DNA of 64,000 nucleotides from Haemonchus contortus (GCA_000469685.2 LS997565.1:39866519-39930518), one strand, 5' to 3'. Shown: positions 1 through 13,075, counted from the stretch's first letter. Made by a program: numbers and translations. Notes: generated by a model not told the origin, from the sequence alone.

Positions 1-177
1 AGTGGACCTAATGGAGAGAAGTCTGGTTACGATCGCGTAGATCCTACTGTTACTCAATTACAGCGAGAAAGAGAAATCTATTTTTACAAGTGCGAAAAGA
101 TTCATATTGTTTTTAACATCTCTTTGTAATGTTGATCGATCGCTTGCTAATGAAATTACTCTTACGCGATCAAGTTA
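1..177. other. Unassigned flank
   Basis: I see no coding signal, repeat end or RNA gene in this short stretch before the first SINE copy. Confidence 0.4.
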
Positions 178-500
178 GATTGGAGGTGGCGCAAAGGCAA
201 GTGTGCACTATCACACACGCATGGCCCGGGGATCGGAACCTGGATCGAAATCCGAGGCCATTCGAGTTTTATTATATATCACTCCAGAGTCGTTCAACTG
301 GTACGAGACCGGGTTGGAGGGATAAAAGCGCTGACTAGTACATCAGATGGCCACCGTAGTCATTACCTTACCACTACAAGTCACATACAAGTCACATGGT
401 ACGTATAGGCAACATACGCGTTCAAGCGCTGCTACTATTCCGAATGGAAGACGAATGCGATGGATTGGGGGAATGGAGAACGCTAAAACCTCACACATCA
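178..500 (+). repeat. tRNA-derived SINE, copy 1
   Basis: This is a diverged copy of the SINE best preserved at 26774-27075. The A-box-like GGTGGCGCAAAGG lies near 183-196 and a degraded B box (GGATCGGAACC) near 231-241. The body keeps the family blocks: 'gacc..ggttggagggataaaagc', a catcaga-tggcca block, and 'attccgaatggaagacgaatgcg' near the 3' end. The open frames across it are chance. Confidence 0.65.
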
Positions 501-1239
501 TTCTTGAACTTTGAACCCTGAATAAGTTCCCAAAATGCATACATGTAAGCTCAAAATCCCAGACCCCCCCCCCAATCCCACTGGTTCCCTTGCTCTGGGT
601 TCTTATTCTTAAAGCCTAATTTGATTCGGCTTGATGGCACGGCCAGTGAGAGTAGACATCTACAACGTGCCTTCTAATTAGAGAAGAAAGTCCAATGTTT
701 TTTCTTTGCATCAGTGCAACATTCACTTCTCAAAGACTACCGTCGTGGTCCTTGTCCCATTGTCCAGAACGTCATCACCTCCAATTGTTATTTCGTAACG
801 CATCAGATACTCCAAGAGGAATTGATTCCTTGTCCGGCACTTTTTTGTTATTCTCTCTTTTACTTTTACGGCTCATTTCAAGCGAGACTAACAACTAGGC
901 TCCTGCGGTTAAGTTGGAGCAACTTCAATGTATTACAGTAGTTTGGCTATAAACAAGTGGTAGTTTCTGATCAGAGCGTTGCCGGATGAGACGGGAACGT
1001 TCCAGTGTGATGGTAAGGTATGAATGCAGTTGGGAGATCCCTAGACATTTCAGCAGGTGTTTTTAATACTAATGTAATGATCGTCTTGACAGAGAATCAA
1101 CGATCAAGTACATTAGCAGCAGCTACAACGACGATCCTCCTTTTTCCGTTTTACTCCTCCGCTCCTCTCGGCAACACATCTTCTTCATCAATTGAATTCT
1201 TCCCCATGAATTTCTGCAACTAATACGTTTTGTTAGCTT
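501..1239. other. No recognised feature
   Basis: The stretch contains a poly-C run near 565-574 and short chance open frames only. No splice-flanked conserved exon was recognised on either strand. Confidence 0.4.
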
Positions 1240-1505
1240 TATTTTTCATTTGGGTGAAAATTATGTAGTAGCCAGTTATGCACTATCTCCCGCATTGTCC
1301 TTGAATCGAATCCTAGATCGATACCCGTCTGAGTCAACCAAGCAAGACTTCCATCCTTCCGGGGTCGGTTGATTGGTGGCAGATTCGTCTGGAAGGGTAA
1401 AAGCACTCGCTGGTTGGTACATTGTCTGACCATCGCAATCCATTGGATAGGCCTAGGCCCCGGCCCGGACCAATCTTCAATGGGAGTCGGAGCCCAGCTC
1501 AAAGC
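1240..1505 (+). repeat. tRNA-derived SINE, copy 2
   Basis: The A-box region is degraded (near 1265-1285) and a B-box-like TTGAATCGAATCC lies near 1302-1314. The body matches the family: 'cgatacccgtctgagtcaacc', a cttccatccttccgggg block, 'gggtaaaagcactcgctgg' and 'atcgcaatccattgg'. It is truncated or diverged after about 1500. Confidence 0.65.
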
Positions 1506-2850
1506 GAGATTGGTCATAGTCGAAAGGCTTCATGCTTCAGTTTTAACTTTTTTTTCACGGTTCCTCGAAAAGCCTCCTTCTTCTCGTATTTATTCGGACA
1601 AATGGTAGAGTACTTACTCCACTCACTAATTGATGAATAAGTCAGTAACCACGGGACTTTTTGTTGCGTGTTTGTCTTGTTGATGATTCTTTTCCCACCT
1701 TCTTATATTGGCTCTCCTGATGTCTTCTCTGTTGATAGCGACATTCTCGAATTTCTCCTTACTCCATGTTCCACGTTCTGATGCACGCCCTAGAGGATAT
1801 CCTTACGCTGTGGTACTGGTCGCAACTCTGCTGACGTTGTTTTTATGCTTCTGATTCTGATGTAACTATGTCATAATTCTTGGAATTGTTACTGCCTTTC
1901 TCGAAAGTTATTGTCGAAAATGAATAAATTATCCAAGAATTGGCTTCAATAATGAAATTGATATGCCTGGAATTGAAGCTAGGCCATTTATCGATGCCGT
2001 TCCAACAAGGACTAAGTTGGTCTGAATCGTATCGTCCACCAGTTCTCACATCTTCTCTTCTGCACCCTTCCCTATTACCTCGTTCTTGACAGCCTTTGTA
2101 GGTATTTGTCAATGTAACTTTGTGTTAGCCACTATTCCTTCTGAAAAGAAGATCTGTTCCTTCTGTTGTGAACGACGAGAGCGTGGCTCAACCACGTTCA
2201 GAGGGATGGCACCAACTGTAGCAGCGCTCCAGGAGTACCACACACTACAATTTTACATAGAATATAGCAACCATTAGGACGAATGCGTACTTCTGCGATA
2301 CTATTATAAAAAGGAGCCTCTTGGCCTGACTGTGTCCACATTCATGCTTTTAGTAGAGTGCCCGTCTCGTATTGACCAGTAGATCTCATTGGATCTCCTG
2401 GATAGGATTAGTTGTGGTTCACTGATGTTCCCTACCTTTACCGCACCTGCTGGGGAACTTTGCTAAGCTCAAGAATTATTCCTATGCACTGTGACTTTTT
2501 GCTCTTCCATGGAAAAAATCTCATAACCTTCTGAGAATAGCCTATGCGGCTTCTTTCGTTCTTCATATGGGAGCTTATGGTTTCTTATTTTGATTCCTAT
2601 TGATGAGTCGTCTACTTTCCGTTTGAAAACATATTCCGACATCTCCATACCCACATATTTCTTCAGTTTTTAGAAACTTTTCATGCAAAGATGAATGTAG
2701 TACGAATTCGACATATCATGGAAATGCGACGCGCTTGTAAAGCACCTCCGTTACTACCTCCAAAATTAAAAAAGTGAGCTTTCAGAAACCTTTTCATGAG
2801 TTACGCTTGACCTTGAATAGTGAAATCATAACTTTTCCTGAAAATTACAG
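1506..2850. other. Upstream of copine, first exon probably hidden here
   Basis: The first copine exon I can support begins at 2851 in mid-codon, so at least one more 5' exon carrying the start codon must lie upstream, here or further left. I tested the ATG at 2691 with the donor near 2735. The joined frame meets a stop, so that start was not accepted. Nothing else is recognised. Confidence 0.4.
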
Positions 2851-5800
2851 ATCTAGTTGTGACAACTCGGACCGGAAAACAGCAGTGAAGGACATTCTCG
2901 ATATCCATCTTAGTCTCAGGTAGGTCTTCACACGTCTCAGTTGGAGGGAGTCATTAAAATGTTATCAGTAGTTCCGGTAGAGTACATACACTCTGTGTTA
3001 ACGAGCAGCTGAAAGGGTTCTGCTGAAGGTCTGTGTGTAGTCAATTTGACGTCACATACATACATAAGTAGACTACTAGTAATACTGGAAACAGACCTTG
3101 ACCGACGCCATTGCAGTAAGGCTTCAAGAGATAGGACAAACTTCCCTAGAATCCTTACAGATCTCCCAAAACTTAACTGTCGGGGCACACAGTTGAGGTT
3201 TAACTTTGGCCGTAGGGCTCCTTAGTCTGGTTGTGAGGCCCTTCTGGACTCTGAGCAACTCGCTGATTAGCAAGCGAAGTGGGCTAATCTGGTCTCTCTG
3301 GGCGTTCTCCAGACTTTCCCATTTTTCAGGAATATCCCTAGTGATGCATCAACATCAAAGAGTCTCATGTGTTTGTTTTATGAAAGTGAAGGAGGACGTA
3401 ATGGGCCATGGAAAATGGTGAGCAACTCATTTTCGTATTATGCTGAAATTGATTCAACCTTCTTTTGTGAAGCGAGTTATCTCAGCTATGAAAGGTCTTT
3501 ATTAATCGGAATAAAACCACGAAAATGCCTTTATTCCTCTCATATTGAGTTTTCGAGCCAATAAAATCACTAAATAAGGCAGTTTTGCCTGTATTTGGGC
3601 AAATCAGCAGAACAATTCTCGCTTAGAGAATTTTCGAGGTGACTAAGGAAATACTTATTGGTGGGGAGAGATCTGATTGTTACTGTAAATGAGGACATTC
3701 TATGCCGTGTTCCATTTTTTCAGCTCTTGTATAACCAATTTCACTCAATGAGGACGTGGATTATCGTCGAGGAGAGTTGGTCCCTTCCGACAAATTAAGC
3801 TAAGCCTGTCTTATCCACTGATCGAATCAGACAATCCCTTTCGAAAAAAAAAGAACGATAATGTCAGGGACCATGTCTTGAACTTGCACCTAGACCATAA
3901 ATGGATATCAATCAATACTAGGAAGTTCAGTTTATGTGACGTGCGCATTCTGTACTTAAACCCACTCGCCAATCGCTTAACAACTCTGCCCAAATAATCC
4001 TCGGACTATTTGGATTGCACTCTTGGAATTATGACATCGGTCCTTCTATACGAGCAAATTGTCAAGCAGCATTTTTAAGAATCTCAGATTAATCAGGAAT
4101 TCCAAAACACCTGTTTTATTATGAACAACAAAACTTGTTACGAATTTGCTGAAACTCATCCAATTTTTCTCCATTCTTTTTTTTGGCTTAAGCTGTTGGT
4201 ACGATGTGAAAGGCAGTGATGGTATGCTGTCCAAATTCAATTGTTTGTTGTAAATGTTTTGAAACGTACTTGAATCTTCTGAATCAATTCTAAAGGATGC
4301 TTATGGAAGCTGAAAGTTACAGCTGCCTTCAAAACCGCTTATGATATCAGTTATAGGACGAGACCACTACGGATTCTTTTGATTTCTTTTTCATTTCTAG
4401 GCCATAAACATCTACACTTCCATTTTTTGCACTCTTTCGTAGAGCGACCGGAAGAAATGCTCCCGAGATTTTAGGGCTTCATTTGTTTATTAATTAGTCG
4501 AAATAATGCTTTCCAATCCCATAGAAGGCTCTACTCTTCGATCCCCTAATTACTAATTATTTTTTGAAAATTTAGTCAAGTAGGCATCACTACATTTAGT
4601 TCTTACACGGGCTTACCAAGCGTTGTATAATGAAGTAATTTTGTTTGTTTGTTTTTATTTTTTTCAAATATATCCTCCAATAGTATAGAACACAACTAAT
4701 TTATATGGGAAAATTCTAGCAACGTGAAAGCGCTCGGAATGTAGTAATTAATCTTATTGAAATTTTATCGTAATGGTCGTTGATATTTTGATATTCTGAA
4801 CAGAAAATTTGAACATTTCACCGTTGAATAAAAAACGCTAATAGCGAATGAAAAATATAAAGAGACCAATACGATAATATATGTGAATTACTTGAAAGAT
4901 GATAAAAAAATCTGTTTGAATTCCAACACTTTATCCAGATCAATGGCACTGATACATTTCCAAATTGTTCCGCTATCGATATTCCGGATGTCTTCTCTAT
5001 CGAGTATATGTTCGAAAGACCACAGCCGATACGAGTTGAACTGTGAGTTGGATTCATTTTGTTCCTCCACCGAAGAGTGCCATTACTCTAATTAACTGGT
5101 ATAAAATATAGCGAGAGCGAAGGTTGTGTAGGGGAAGTGGTGTACTACGACTCACGTATGGGTCGGAGATCGAATCCTGGTCATTTGCGAACCAAACCTT
5201 CTTCCAATCCAGGGTCAATTAATTGGTGCCAGACCCGCTGGTAAAATAAAACACTGACTTATGCATCCGCTGGACACGGCAAGACATTGTATGGGCCTCA
5301 CACGCATTCAAACGCCACTATGATCCCGAATGCGAGCCGAATGCGGGGCGCACACTTCAGAAGAGAGTAATCGACGCAGAAGACTTTGTCCTTTATCCCT
5401 CGACAAGATATGAGGAAAAGAAAGTTTTGTAATCAACTGATCTGAATAGAAGGGCGGTAGGAACTGAGAACGGTCAATCGCGTAGGCGTTGGGAAGGCCG
5501 GCTATGGTGCGGGCCCGATGAATGCCACAACCATATTGAGCTCATCGAGACTCGTAATAGTGGATGAGATGCAACTCTCCTATCGACAACATGTATTTAC
5601 GCTGTGCTTTCAACTTTTTGTTTCCACAAACCAATCAAAATTCTGAAATTGATGAATAGATGAATAGTTGCGAACAGAGCAGTGGGACATTTCACGAAAG
5701 TTTCCCGTTTTGATTAATGATGAATTGAATTATTCATGGAATCGGTAGTGCTTTTCGTGCGCTTGCGGGACATGCATTTCTTATTGAAAATTTGCCTTGG

Positions 5801-8800
5801 TCCTGCTTTAACACCCACATCTCTGAATGAGAGGAAGAAGTCAAAGCTAACGATTTGGGTCAGTTTTCTGTGGGGTTTTTAAGATAAAGTGAAGAAAGCG
5901 CTTACTTGGCAAAATGACGAGATGCACAGATGTGCTGTGGAATTTCGACCACCCATTTCCCTACCCTGGGTATTTAGATGCAAAAATGTATATTAAAAAA
6001 GACTCAAAGCAATTTACGGCAGTGGGAACAATCATCTAAATGTCCAACCCCCTTCCACCTAAAACTGCAATTTGCCTTTTCATTACAAACTTCCTTTTAG
6101 CGACTTTTACTGGCTTAATTGGGCACGATGAGGCACCTCTTCCAATTCATGTTGTGACAACAGATTTTCGTCCTTTCCCTTCATGATTTTTTAATAAGAG
6201 CTTCGGAAAAATATATGCTTTTTGTCGCTGAATATTTGGTTGTGGAAATGATCCTTTTCCCGAGAGGGAGAACGAAAAAATACATATGAGGAAGCCTCTT
6301 GAGCATTGCTTGGCAATCTGAGAGATTGGGATCTTGGAGATTTGTCTAATCAGTTCATTCCACACAGTGTCCTGAATTGGAGTTCCACGAAAAACTTAAC
6401 TTTATGCAATCTTTTCGGAAAAGCAAAAACACTGAGCACTAGATCGATTGAGTTAGAAAAAACACTGTAGCCAGGGCCCCTACTTCAGTAACCCTGTGCT
6501 GTACAAAGGGAAAAGAGAGCGTTCAGTGCATTACCATAGATTTAGTCAACACTTTTTTCGGGAAGCAACCTCTATTGAAACCTACATGCATCCCAACATG
6601 CGCAAGCGTTCAGGCCCGTGTGAAGGCACAACACTTTATTTGTTTATCTGATGGAGGCACAGTTGACTATTGGTCATTATTCCAAAAACTTTTTAGAAAA
6701 CTGAAATAATCAGATTAAATTAGATATCACTCCGATCAATACTCTATAAAACCTATTTCAGTTGCGAATGGTCAGAGAATGAGGTGACGCCACTTGGATC
6801 CGCCTACTTCCTCATATCAGAAGTTGTCGCGCTTGGAGTTGTCGTAAGGAATTTGAAGTATGTTGAATACTGATGCTTTCCAAAACTGCATTGTCATTTT
6901 AAATATTGTCTTTTAGTAATGAAGGCACCGGCGCCGGCGTTGGTCAGATGTCTGTCGGCTCCACTGCTCGACCAAAGCCTCCACCGCTTTTGTTGCAGTT
7001 TGAGGGGAAGAACTTTTCGAAAAAATTTGTCCCGGATTCCGCTGTGGTGAGTTATCGCTACTAGGCGAGACAATATTGTTTTAAACTACCTAGATCACTG
7101 TTTTGTTTCCAAAGTCGTTTTAGGTTTTCGTTTTCAGTCATGCCCCAAGTTTTCGGAGCCACCTCCCTCAAAAATTTCGGGTGTAATCATTTTGATTAAA
7201 AGATTTAACGTTTCCTCGCAGTCTTCTTCCCTCGAGTTAAATCAAAGGGAAAGGAATCATGGAATCAATAACTCATCAGAATATTTCTTTACCAGTAATG
7301 GAAACCTTTTGGTGTGTATTACCATACCATAACGGCTTGTATGGCCGAATAGAAAAAAAGGAGAAAAGGGCCTAGTATAGTAGATACTGACAGCGGATGC
7401 ATTACTGTACTACAAGCCATGGCGGGCATCTAGATATTTCCCGAGATTCAAAATTCTAGATTCAAAATTTACCCCTTAATAAGTGTTATTTCAGCTGTCC
7501 TTCGAAGTGGTCCGAACGGAAGCGGATGGTGAAAAGACGATGCTGTACAAAAGTGAACCGCTGAAAAATGCTTCTCGTGTGACTTGGAAGGCTTTCACTC
7601 TACCCATCCAAGAGATCAGCGACGAAGCCAGGTAAGCCAGACCTTATCCCCATCTCTACGAGGAAAAGAACAACTCAGTACTACGGTTACAAAAGGGTGC
7701 TATTTTTCGGTCATCCGTGAAGTTCCAAGACTTTTTGCAGGCAACTGGAAGTCATCTGCTACTACAAAGACGAGAAATACCGTAACAGTGTGGCTGGCAG
7801 CTTCATCACTACCCATTATGAATTGCGAACCATTCAAGAACCGTTCACGGTCAGTAATGATTAGTTCTTTTTTACATTATTAGGAAAAACTGATATGCTG
7901 TGCTTGCAGCTGACGAATCCCATTTACAAGGGAGGCCAGAAAGTTTGCGCCCAGTTCGATGTGATCAAACGCTCCGAGCTTACTATCTGCTCCTTCCTGG
8001 ATTACATTAGTTTCGGGTACGTCTTGGAATGTTAGCTCAATTAAATTAATTCAAGTCCTCAGAAGTTATTCTTGCTGAGTTTACAAATATGTATCTTACT
8101 GAAGTTGCCCATACATATTCGGCATCATCTGCTTCGTATTATCTCAAGTAAACGATTCCTGCAGTCATTACTGTATCACTCAAGAGGAGAAAAAACTCCG
8201 GAAAACACGAACGCTTGATTGGGCAACAAAATTATGGTCAAGGAAAGCAGACAAATAAGAGAATGGGAATAAAGTCGAATTGAAAGGAAAAATTTCTAGT
8301 GCTAAACGATCTTTTTTGGGATGCGCGAGTAACTCGACTTCTATTCCAAGTTGTAGCGGCGTTTTGAATGCGTATGGGGCCGATACAATGATTTGTGCTG
8401 TCCAGCCTATGTGCAAGTTTTTGCATCCACCCAGACGCGATTGGTATTACGGTGTCCCAAAAGTTTTGAGAAAATTTTGGTCATGTATTTCGCAACCATG
8501 CTGCGCAAGAAAGCGCCGAGGCATAGCCACGGAGAAAAGGTCAGTAAGAGGTCACGCTTAGCAGATCATCATAACAAGAGAACAGTATTGCACTTTATCT
8601 TAGGAAGTGAGTTATCATCAACTGAATCCGACACGACTACCGGCGCCTTTTGCTTCATTTCTACCAATCTGGTCACTCCGCCATTCAAGCCCGTAATGGG
8701 CTACGTTCGTCGATGGGCAGCAGTTCGCCCTCCCTTTCCACCTGCTATAGGTGGTACGCTCGCTTCTCTAGAGGAGAGCTTTCCCTCGACGATGCTCCTC

Positions 8801-11800
8801 GTAGAGGACGCCCACGCTCCTCAAAAACCGAGCTTGTTCTAGCTTCCGCTCGAAGCCATCCCTCTCAAAGCCTAAGGGAAATAAGGACGACTGCTACTCC
8901 TCTTTCCACTATCCATAGGATTCTGCGCCGAAGTCTCCTTCGTGCAGCGCTCCCTGGAGTAATTCCCCACTCCCTTACTGAACATGAGCGTCGAGTGCAA
9001 GTCGATGTCTGCCAGAAACTTCTCAGCCGTAAGCGAACGACGACCTGGACGGAATTCATCATCGCTCAGGATGAAAAGTGGATATCTTATGAAAATCCAC
9101 AGAGGACGTTGCAGTGGCTACCAGTGGACGTGAAGCCCCAACCCGTGCCAAAGCGTGGTGCCCACGCCAAGAAGGAGATGATATCATTTTTCTTCTGCTC
9201 CACTGTCTGCATATACTACGAGATCTTACCTGAGGGTACTACGGTGACGGCAAGAGTATTCTGTGAGCAACTACGAGAGATGGTGTCTCGAGCCCCCAGT
9301 TCACACCGACTACAAGGAAAGTTTGTTATTGTGATGGACAATGCTCGACCACACCATGCGAGGACCACGACGGAGGAGCTGAAAAGACTTGGGATCACCT
9401 GGCTACCCCACCCCCCATATTCACCTGATCTTAGTCCTTGTGACTACCATGCTTTCAGAAGCCTGGAGGCCTACACGAAAGGGAAAAAATTCAACAATCG
9501 TCAGGAGGTCAAACATGCAGTGGATGAATGGATCGCTTCACGCCCTTCTTCTTTCTGGATGAATGGCATCAGTGCTCTGCCCAGTCGATGGAGGGACGTC
9601 GTGGCTAAAGAGGGCCACTATCTCGATTACTGATCTCACCTTTTTGTTGTAGTATTTTTGTGTTGAACAAACCAAATAAATTTTCTCAAAACTTTTGGGA
9701 CACCCTAATACCAATTAGGATTGAAGGCATGCTTGACCTGATCGAGCATCAATAGGAATATGCCCCAGCTGACCCCCCACTGAGTCTCAGCTGGACCTTA
9801 CTGAGCCCCAACTGGGCAGTAAACGAAAAGTTATTTCCAGGGAAAACAGAGTACCGTATGCGATGACTATCCGCAAGTATGGTGAAAGTGGAAGTGATCA
9901 ACATCTGTCCCGCTTTTTTTCGTTATGTTTTGATTTGTTCCTCTTATACCTTTAACATGAGGCCTATCTATTCCTCTCCTGTTGGATTTAATTGATCCTT
10001 TTTATTCCTTTCACAGCAAATGTTATGTGATATCAACTCCATATGAGTTTTTTCATACATCTTCGTTTTTATCGTTTCAGTACAGTTTTGCATTTCGCAT
10101 TTGCTATCGACTTCTCCGATTGCGAAGGGGCGCAGGACCATGAATCGCAGATGAACTTCACCAACAACGTCGAGTTCGCGATTCGATCAGTCGGCGAAAC
10201 CTTTGCTGACTATAATCGGTATCTTTGAGCTTCAACTAGTAGGGCGAAGTTGACTTCTATAAGTCTGTTGCAGAAATAACGTCTATACAGCGTATGGTTT
10301 TGGAGCTCGAATTCCACCCTTATATCGAGAATCACATGAATTCTGCCTGGTTTGTTTGCTCTTATGCTTCCTACATCGTCTACATAGTCTAATCCCATTC
10401 GTTACAGAACCTTGAAACGGATCCCACTTGTGTTGGTGTCGACGGGGTGGTAACGGCATTCCGAAATACCTACCTACAAACTCAACCGTGCCCTAGCGCA
10501 CATTTCGCCCATGTGATTTATCATATTGCCAAGTATGTTCACTTCAATAGACATTCAAAATACCAATGCTAGGCTATACCAAAAAATCGGGGGTTTTCAG
10601 AATCGCCCAAATCACAGCCACCCGATCCGAACCAAACCGACCACAGTACCACATTTTGAATATTATTACTCGAGGAGCAATCGATGATGTCAGGGAAACA
10701 GTACAGGCTGCAATATTCTCTAGTAAAACCCCCATATCGGTAATATTCACAGGTAGGTAGAATCTTAACGTCTGAAGCTGGGATAAAAACTGTCCTGCCA
10801 GACATTTCAATTGTTTTTATTACATATTTAGGTATTGGTGATAGAAACCTGGACGAGGTTGAACGACTTGGAGCCGGCGGTAAACGGTTGATCTTTCATG
10901 GAAGGAAAACGGATCGAGACAACTTGCATGTGGGTGCCTCATGAAAATTAGCTTTTCTTGATTTTTTTTAGATCAGTTGAAGTCAAATGAGTGAGGTATT
11001 AAAGCTCGTACTGAATTGCATTGCGGGAACTCGTCTGGTCGACAAACAGTTCTTTCTCCTAAACTGGTTAGATTTCTGGGATTGCAACTATCTGACATTA
11101 GAAAAACGCTCTGGAAATCGGTTAAATGAAATTTTCTTGAGCTACAACCTGAGTCAGTTGAATGACAACTTGCATATCTCATCAATTGCTATTCAATGAG
11201 CTGACTGACCACCCAAGTTATCTCCTGATCACTGTCCTTGACCCTCAAAGCTAGTTTTTCTCTGGAGTGACGCCAAATAGAACTAAATTCCTAGAACAAA
11301 TTCAATGGAGCTTCTTTTTGCAGTATGTTAATATGACTCGGGTGCTGCTCGAATGCGATGGATCTGCTGATGAATCGAAGTTCACACTATCGGAAAAGTC
11401 GCTTTACCAAATCCCACGACAAGTCGCAACATATTTCACTAAGAATGGTATTCTGCCAGTAGAAAGGCACGACACTCCTGCGGTAGGTTATTTATTTACA
11501 AACAAAAGTACATGCTGTATCGTATTTTGTTTAGCATGAGAGTCCATTGGACACTGTGTATCGAGCGTCCCCAGCTCCAGACGTTGATGAGTCTGAACCC
11601 TATGGACGGGCTGCTATAGATCACGGTAGGTTACGTGCTACTGTAGTGAGTACTGCAGTTGAGCACTTGGTACTCATCATTTTTAATTCGAAAAATCGAG
11701 TGGAGGTTAAGCTCATAGTCTCCCGTACGTAGTTTACCAGCTAAATTGTTTTGCATTCAGGATCCCCTGAAGTACCGGTAACACCAGTTCCGTCCTATAT

Positions 11801-12065
11801 GCAGGAAAGCTTCGAGACCATCCAAAGGTACAGTCGTTCACCTCGAACGTTTCTACCATTTAAATGCTCCATCAGCCACGAAAAAGAAATTTGCTAATGA
11901 AGTTCCACCCTACGAACCATACGGAACGGCTTCGACAACAAAGTTTAACATTTTGTACCAAACTTTCAGTCCCGTTCACATATCAGTACTTCCAGAAGAC
12001 CGCCTGCTCTTAACAGAAGTCTCCGATCCATGACCATAACCGGGGATGCTGGACGACGGTTTTGA
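2851..12065 (+). CDS. Copine-family gene, 17 visible exons (5' exon missing)
   Basis: Copines are cytosolic proteins with two C2 domains and a vWA-like copine domain; most bind membranes in a Ca2+-dependent way and recruit partners. In nematodes the family includes nra-1 and gem-4. Exons: 2851-2919, 3330-3417, 4939-5042, 6762-6857, 6917-7046, 7495-7631, 7741-7849, 7910-8016, 10081-10218, 10274-10349, 10408-10532, 10601-10752, 10832-10929, 11324-11482, 11535-11625, 11761-11827 and 11987-12065. All junctions are GT-AG, phases agree, and the joined frame is open for about 607 codons. C2A spans the first exons (ILDIHLSLRNIPS; FSIEYMFERPQPIRVEL). C2B follows (LLLQFEGKNFSKKF; VTWKAFTLPIQEI) and ends with the copine hallmark SFLDYISFG. 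The vWA part has FAFAIDFS, YGFGARIPP and HFAHVIYHIAK. Ca2+- and metal-binding residues look partly lost: SKSDP is replaced by SKSLM, the MIDAS-type DFTxSN by DFSDCEG, and ITDG by ITRG. The Pro/Ser-rich tail ends at TGA 12063. The last exons seed the tandem array downstream. Confidence 0.93.
5115..5405 (+). repeat. tRNA-derived SINE, copy 3 (copine intron)
   Basis: It lies in the copine intron 5043-6761. A-box-like GGTTGTGTAGGGGAAGTGG is at 5123-5141 and B-box-like GAGATCGAATCCTGG at 5166-5180. These are followed by the family body (ccaaaccttcttcc, ccagacccgctgg, cacacgcattcaaacgcc, tccctcgac end). Confidence 0.75.
8447..9708 (+). mobile_element. mariner transposon, copy 1
   Basis: A complete 1262 bp Tc1/mariner element. 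The terminal inverted repeats read TTAcGGTGTCCCAAAAG at the left and (reverse-complemented) TTAGGGTGTCCCAAAAG at the right, continuing into GTTTTGAGAAAATTT on both sides. It is flanked by a duplicated TA (8445-8446 and 9709-9710). It lies in the same orientation as the copine gene, within its intron. Copy 2 at 19925-21197 has the same ends. Confidence 0.93.
8650..9633 (+). CDS. mariner transposase (N-terminus uncertain)
   Basis: The 327-codon frame carries the mariner DD34D catalytic signature. The first Asp is in IIAQDEKWISYENP, the second in VMDNARPHHA, and the third in YSPDLSPCDYHAF. The N-terminal HTH region has RGELSLDDAPRRGRPRSS before the catalytic core. Mariner transposases are usually about 345 residues. 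The expected helix residues RHDYRRLLLHFYQSG begin just upstream in the same frame without an ATG, behind a stop. Either the first residues come from a short spliced exon (for example MLRKKAPRHSHGEK near 8501) or the copy is slightly broken. The remainder of the frame is intact, so the catalytic core could be functional. Confidence 0.85.
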   Translation: MLHFYQSGHSAIQARNGLRSSMGSSSPSLSTCYRWYARFSRGELSLDDAPRRGRPRSSKTELVLASARSHPSQSLREIRTTATPLSTIHRILRRSLLRAALPGVIPHSLTEHERRVQVDVCQKLLSRKRTTTWTEFIIAQDEKWISYENPQRTLQWLPVDVKPQPVPKRGAHAKKEMISFFFCSTVCIYYEILPEGTTVTARVFCEQLREMVSRAPSSHRLQGKFVIVMDNARPHHARTTTEELKRLGITWLPHPPYSPDLSPCDYHAFRSLEAYTKGKKFNNRQEVKHAVDEWIASRPSSFWMNGISALPSRWRDVVAKEGHYLDY

Positions 12066-12504
12066 CTGACGTGGAAAATACTCTGTGGAATTTAACCATA
12101 TATGCTCTATATGTATATGAAAGGTGTCTGTATACAGTTATACAGCTGACTGGCTTTTCGGTTAATGCGTGTCACTGCAATTAATTTGATCATTTGTCAA
12201 GAGTTTGATGACCGAAATGTCCACATTGACTATTCATGAACACGATCTCTCACTATGTGCTCTTGTAATTTTCCAGTGTTTTCATCAGAATGCCTGAAAA
12301 TGTCTTCAAAAAAAAAGATTTTCATGAATCTGTTCGCATTTTTTTTAGTATACACAAAGTTCAAAAGTTTGCCTTGTAAAGAAAAGGCTCCTTGGAAGGC
12401 GCGTGTATGAAACTTTGTAAAGAACGTCCTCAATTCGCACTGATTTGGTTTCCAAAAAAGGGGTATAGCAAATATGTAATATGCCGGTAATTAAAACAGG
12501 CAAA

Positions 12505-12845
12505 CGTGGTGTAGAAGCAACTGGTCAACTACCACAGCTCCATAGTCCCGTATCAAATCCTAAACCGACACTAGCGCATAACAACGTCACGGGTAGGAAT
12601 CCCGGATCGATATTCCCTAGGCCGACCAAGCCTTCCATCTCTCCAAAGTCGGTCACTTGGTACCAGACTTGTCTGGGAGGATAAAAGCACAGACCTGTAT
12701 ATCGGCTAGCCAACGCAATTCATTGTAAGGGCCACATACGCATTCAACACTCCCACTACGATACTGAATGGAAGACGAGGGCGTGGGTGCAACCTTCTGA
12801 CGGGATTGAATAACGAACCAAGGCTTTATCCTTCATCCTGCTTAG
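12505..12845 (+). repeat. tRNA-derived SINE, copy 5
   Basis: A-box-like GTGGTGTAGAAGCAACTGG is at 12508-12526. The body has 'ccaagccttccatctctcc', 'gtaccagacttgtctggg', 'aggataaaagcac', 'gcaattcattg' and 'actgaatggaagacgagg'. The orthologous position in U3 (36000-36600) carries the same SINE, so it predates the unit duplication. Confidence 0.75.
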
Positions 12846-13075
12846 ATGACTAAAATATGTATGTACCTCTTAATTATCGTTAACTGTGTCTCTGACTTGC
12901 GCATTTTTGATCAGTGTGCAGAATTATAACCAGCCCCAACTACTGATATTCCATCTGGTTACAAGTAATGGGATAGATATTTATTTATTTACTTATTTAT
13001 TTATAGCGAGTAGCAGAAAAAGCGCTTTAAAATATTCCAGGAGAAACAACATAAAAGAAGGGCAGTTAAATTTTT

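Larger units (their letters stand above)
8290..9790 (-). repeat. tRNA-derived SINE, copy 4, split by a mariner
   Basis: The 3' half of a - strand SINE is at about 8290-8446 (its reverse complement gives the 'gtctgggtggat' and 'cattcaaaacgccgctac' blocks). The 5' half resumes at 9709-9790 (reverse complement '...tcctaattggta'). Mariner copy 1 sits exactly between them at a TA. The SINE is therefore older than the mariner, and both lie in the copine intron 8017-10080. Confidence 0.7.

Noticed and set aside
2691..2735. ATG with a following GTAAAG donor as copine first exon
   Set aside because: Splicing to 2851 puts the exon in a frame with a stop; the phase does not fit.
8393..8842. 149-codon frame overlapping the mariner transposase start
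   Set aside because: It runs from SINE sequence through the inverted repeat into the wrong frame of the transposase. Only its short MLRKKAPRHSHGEK part might be a real 5' exon.
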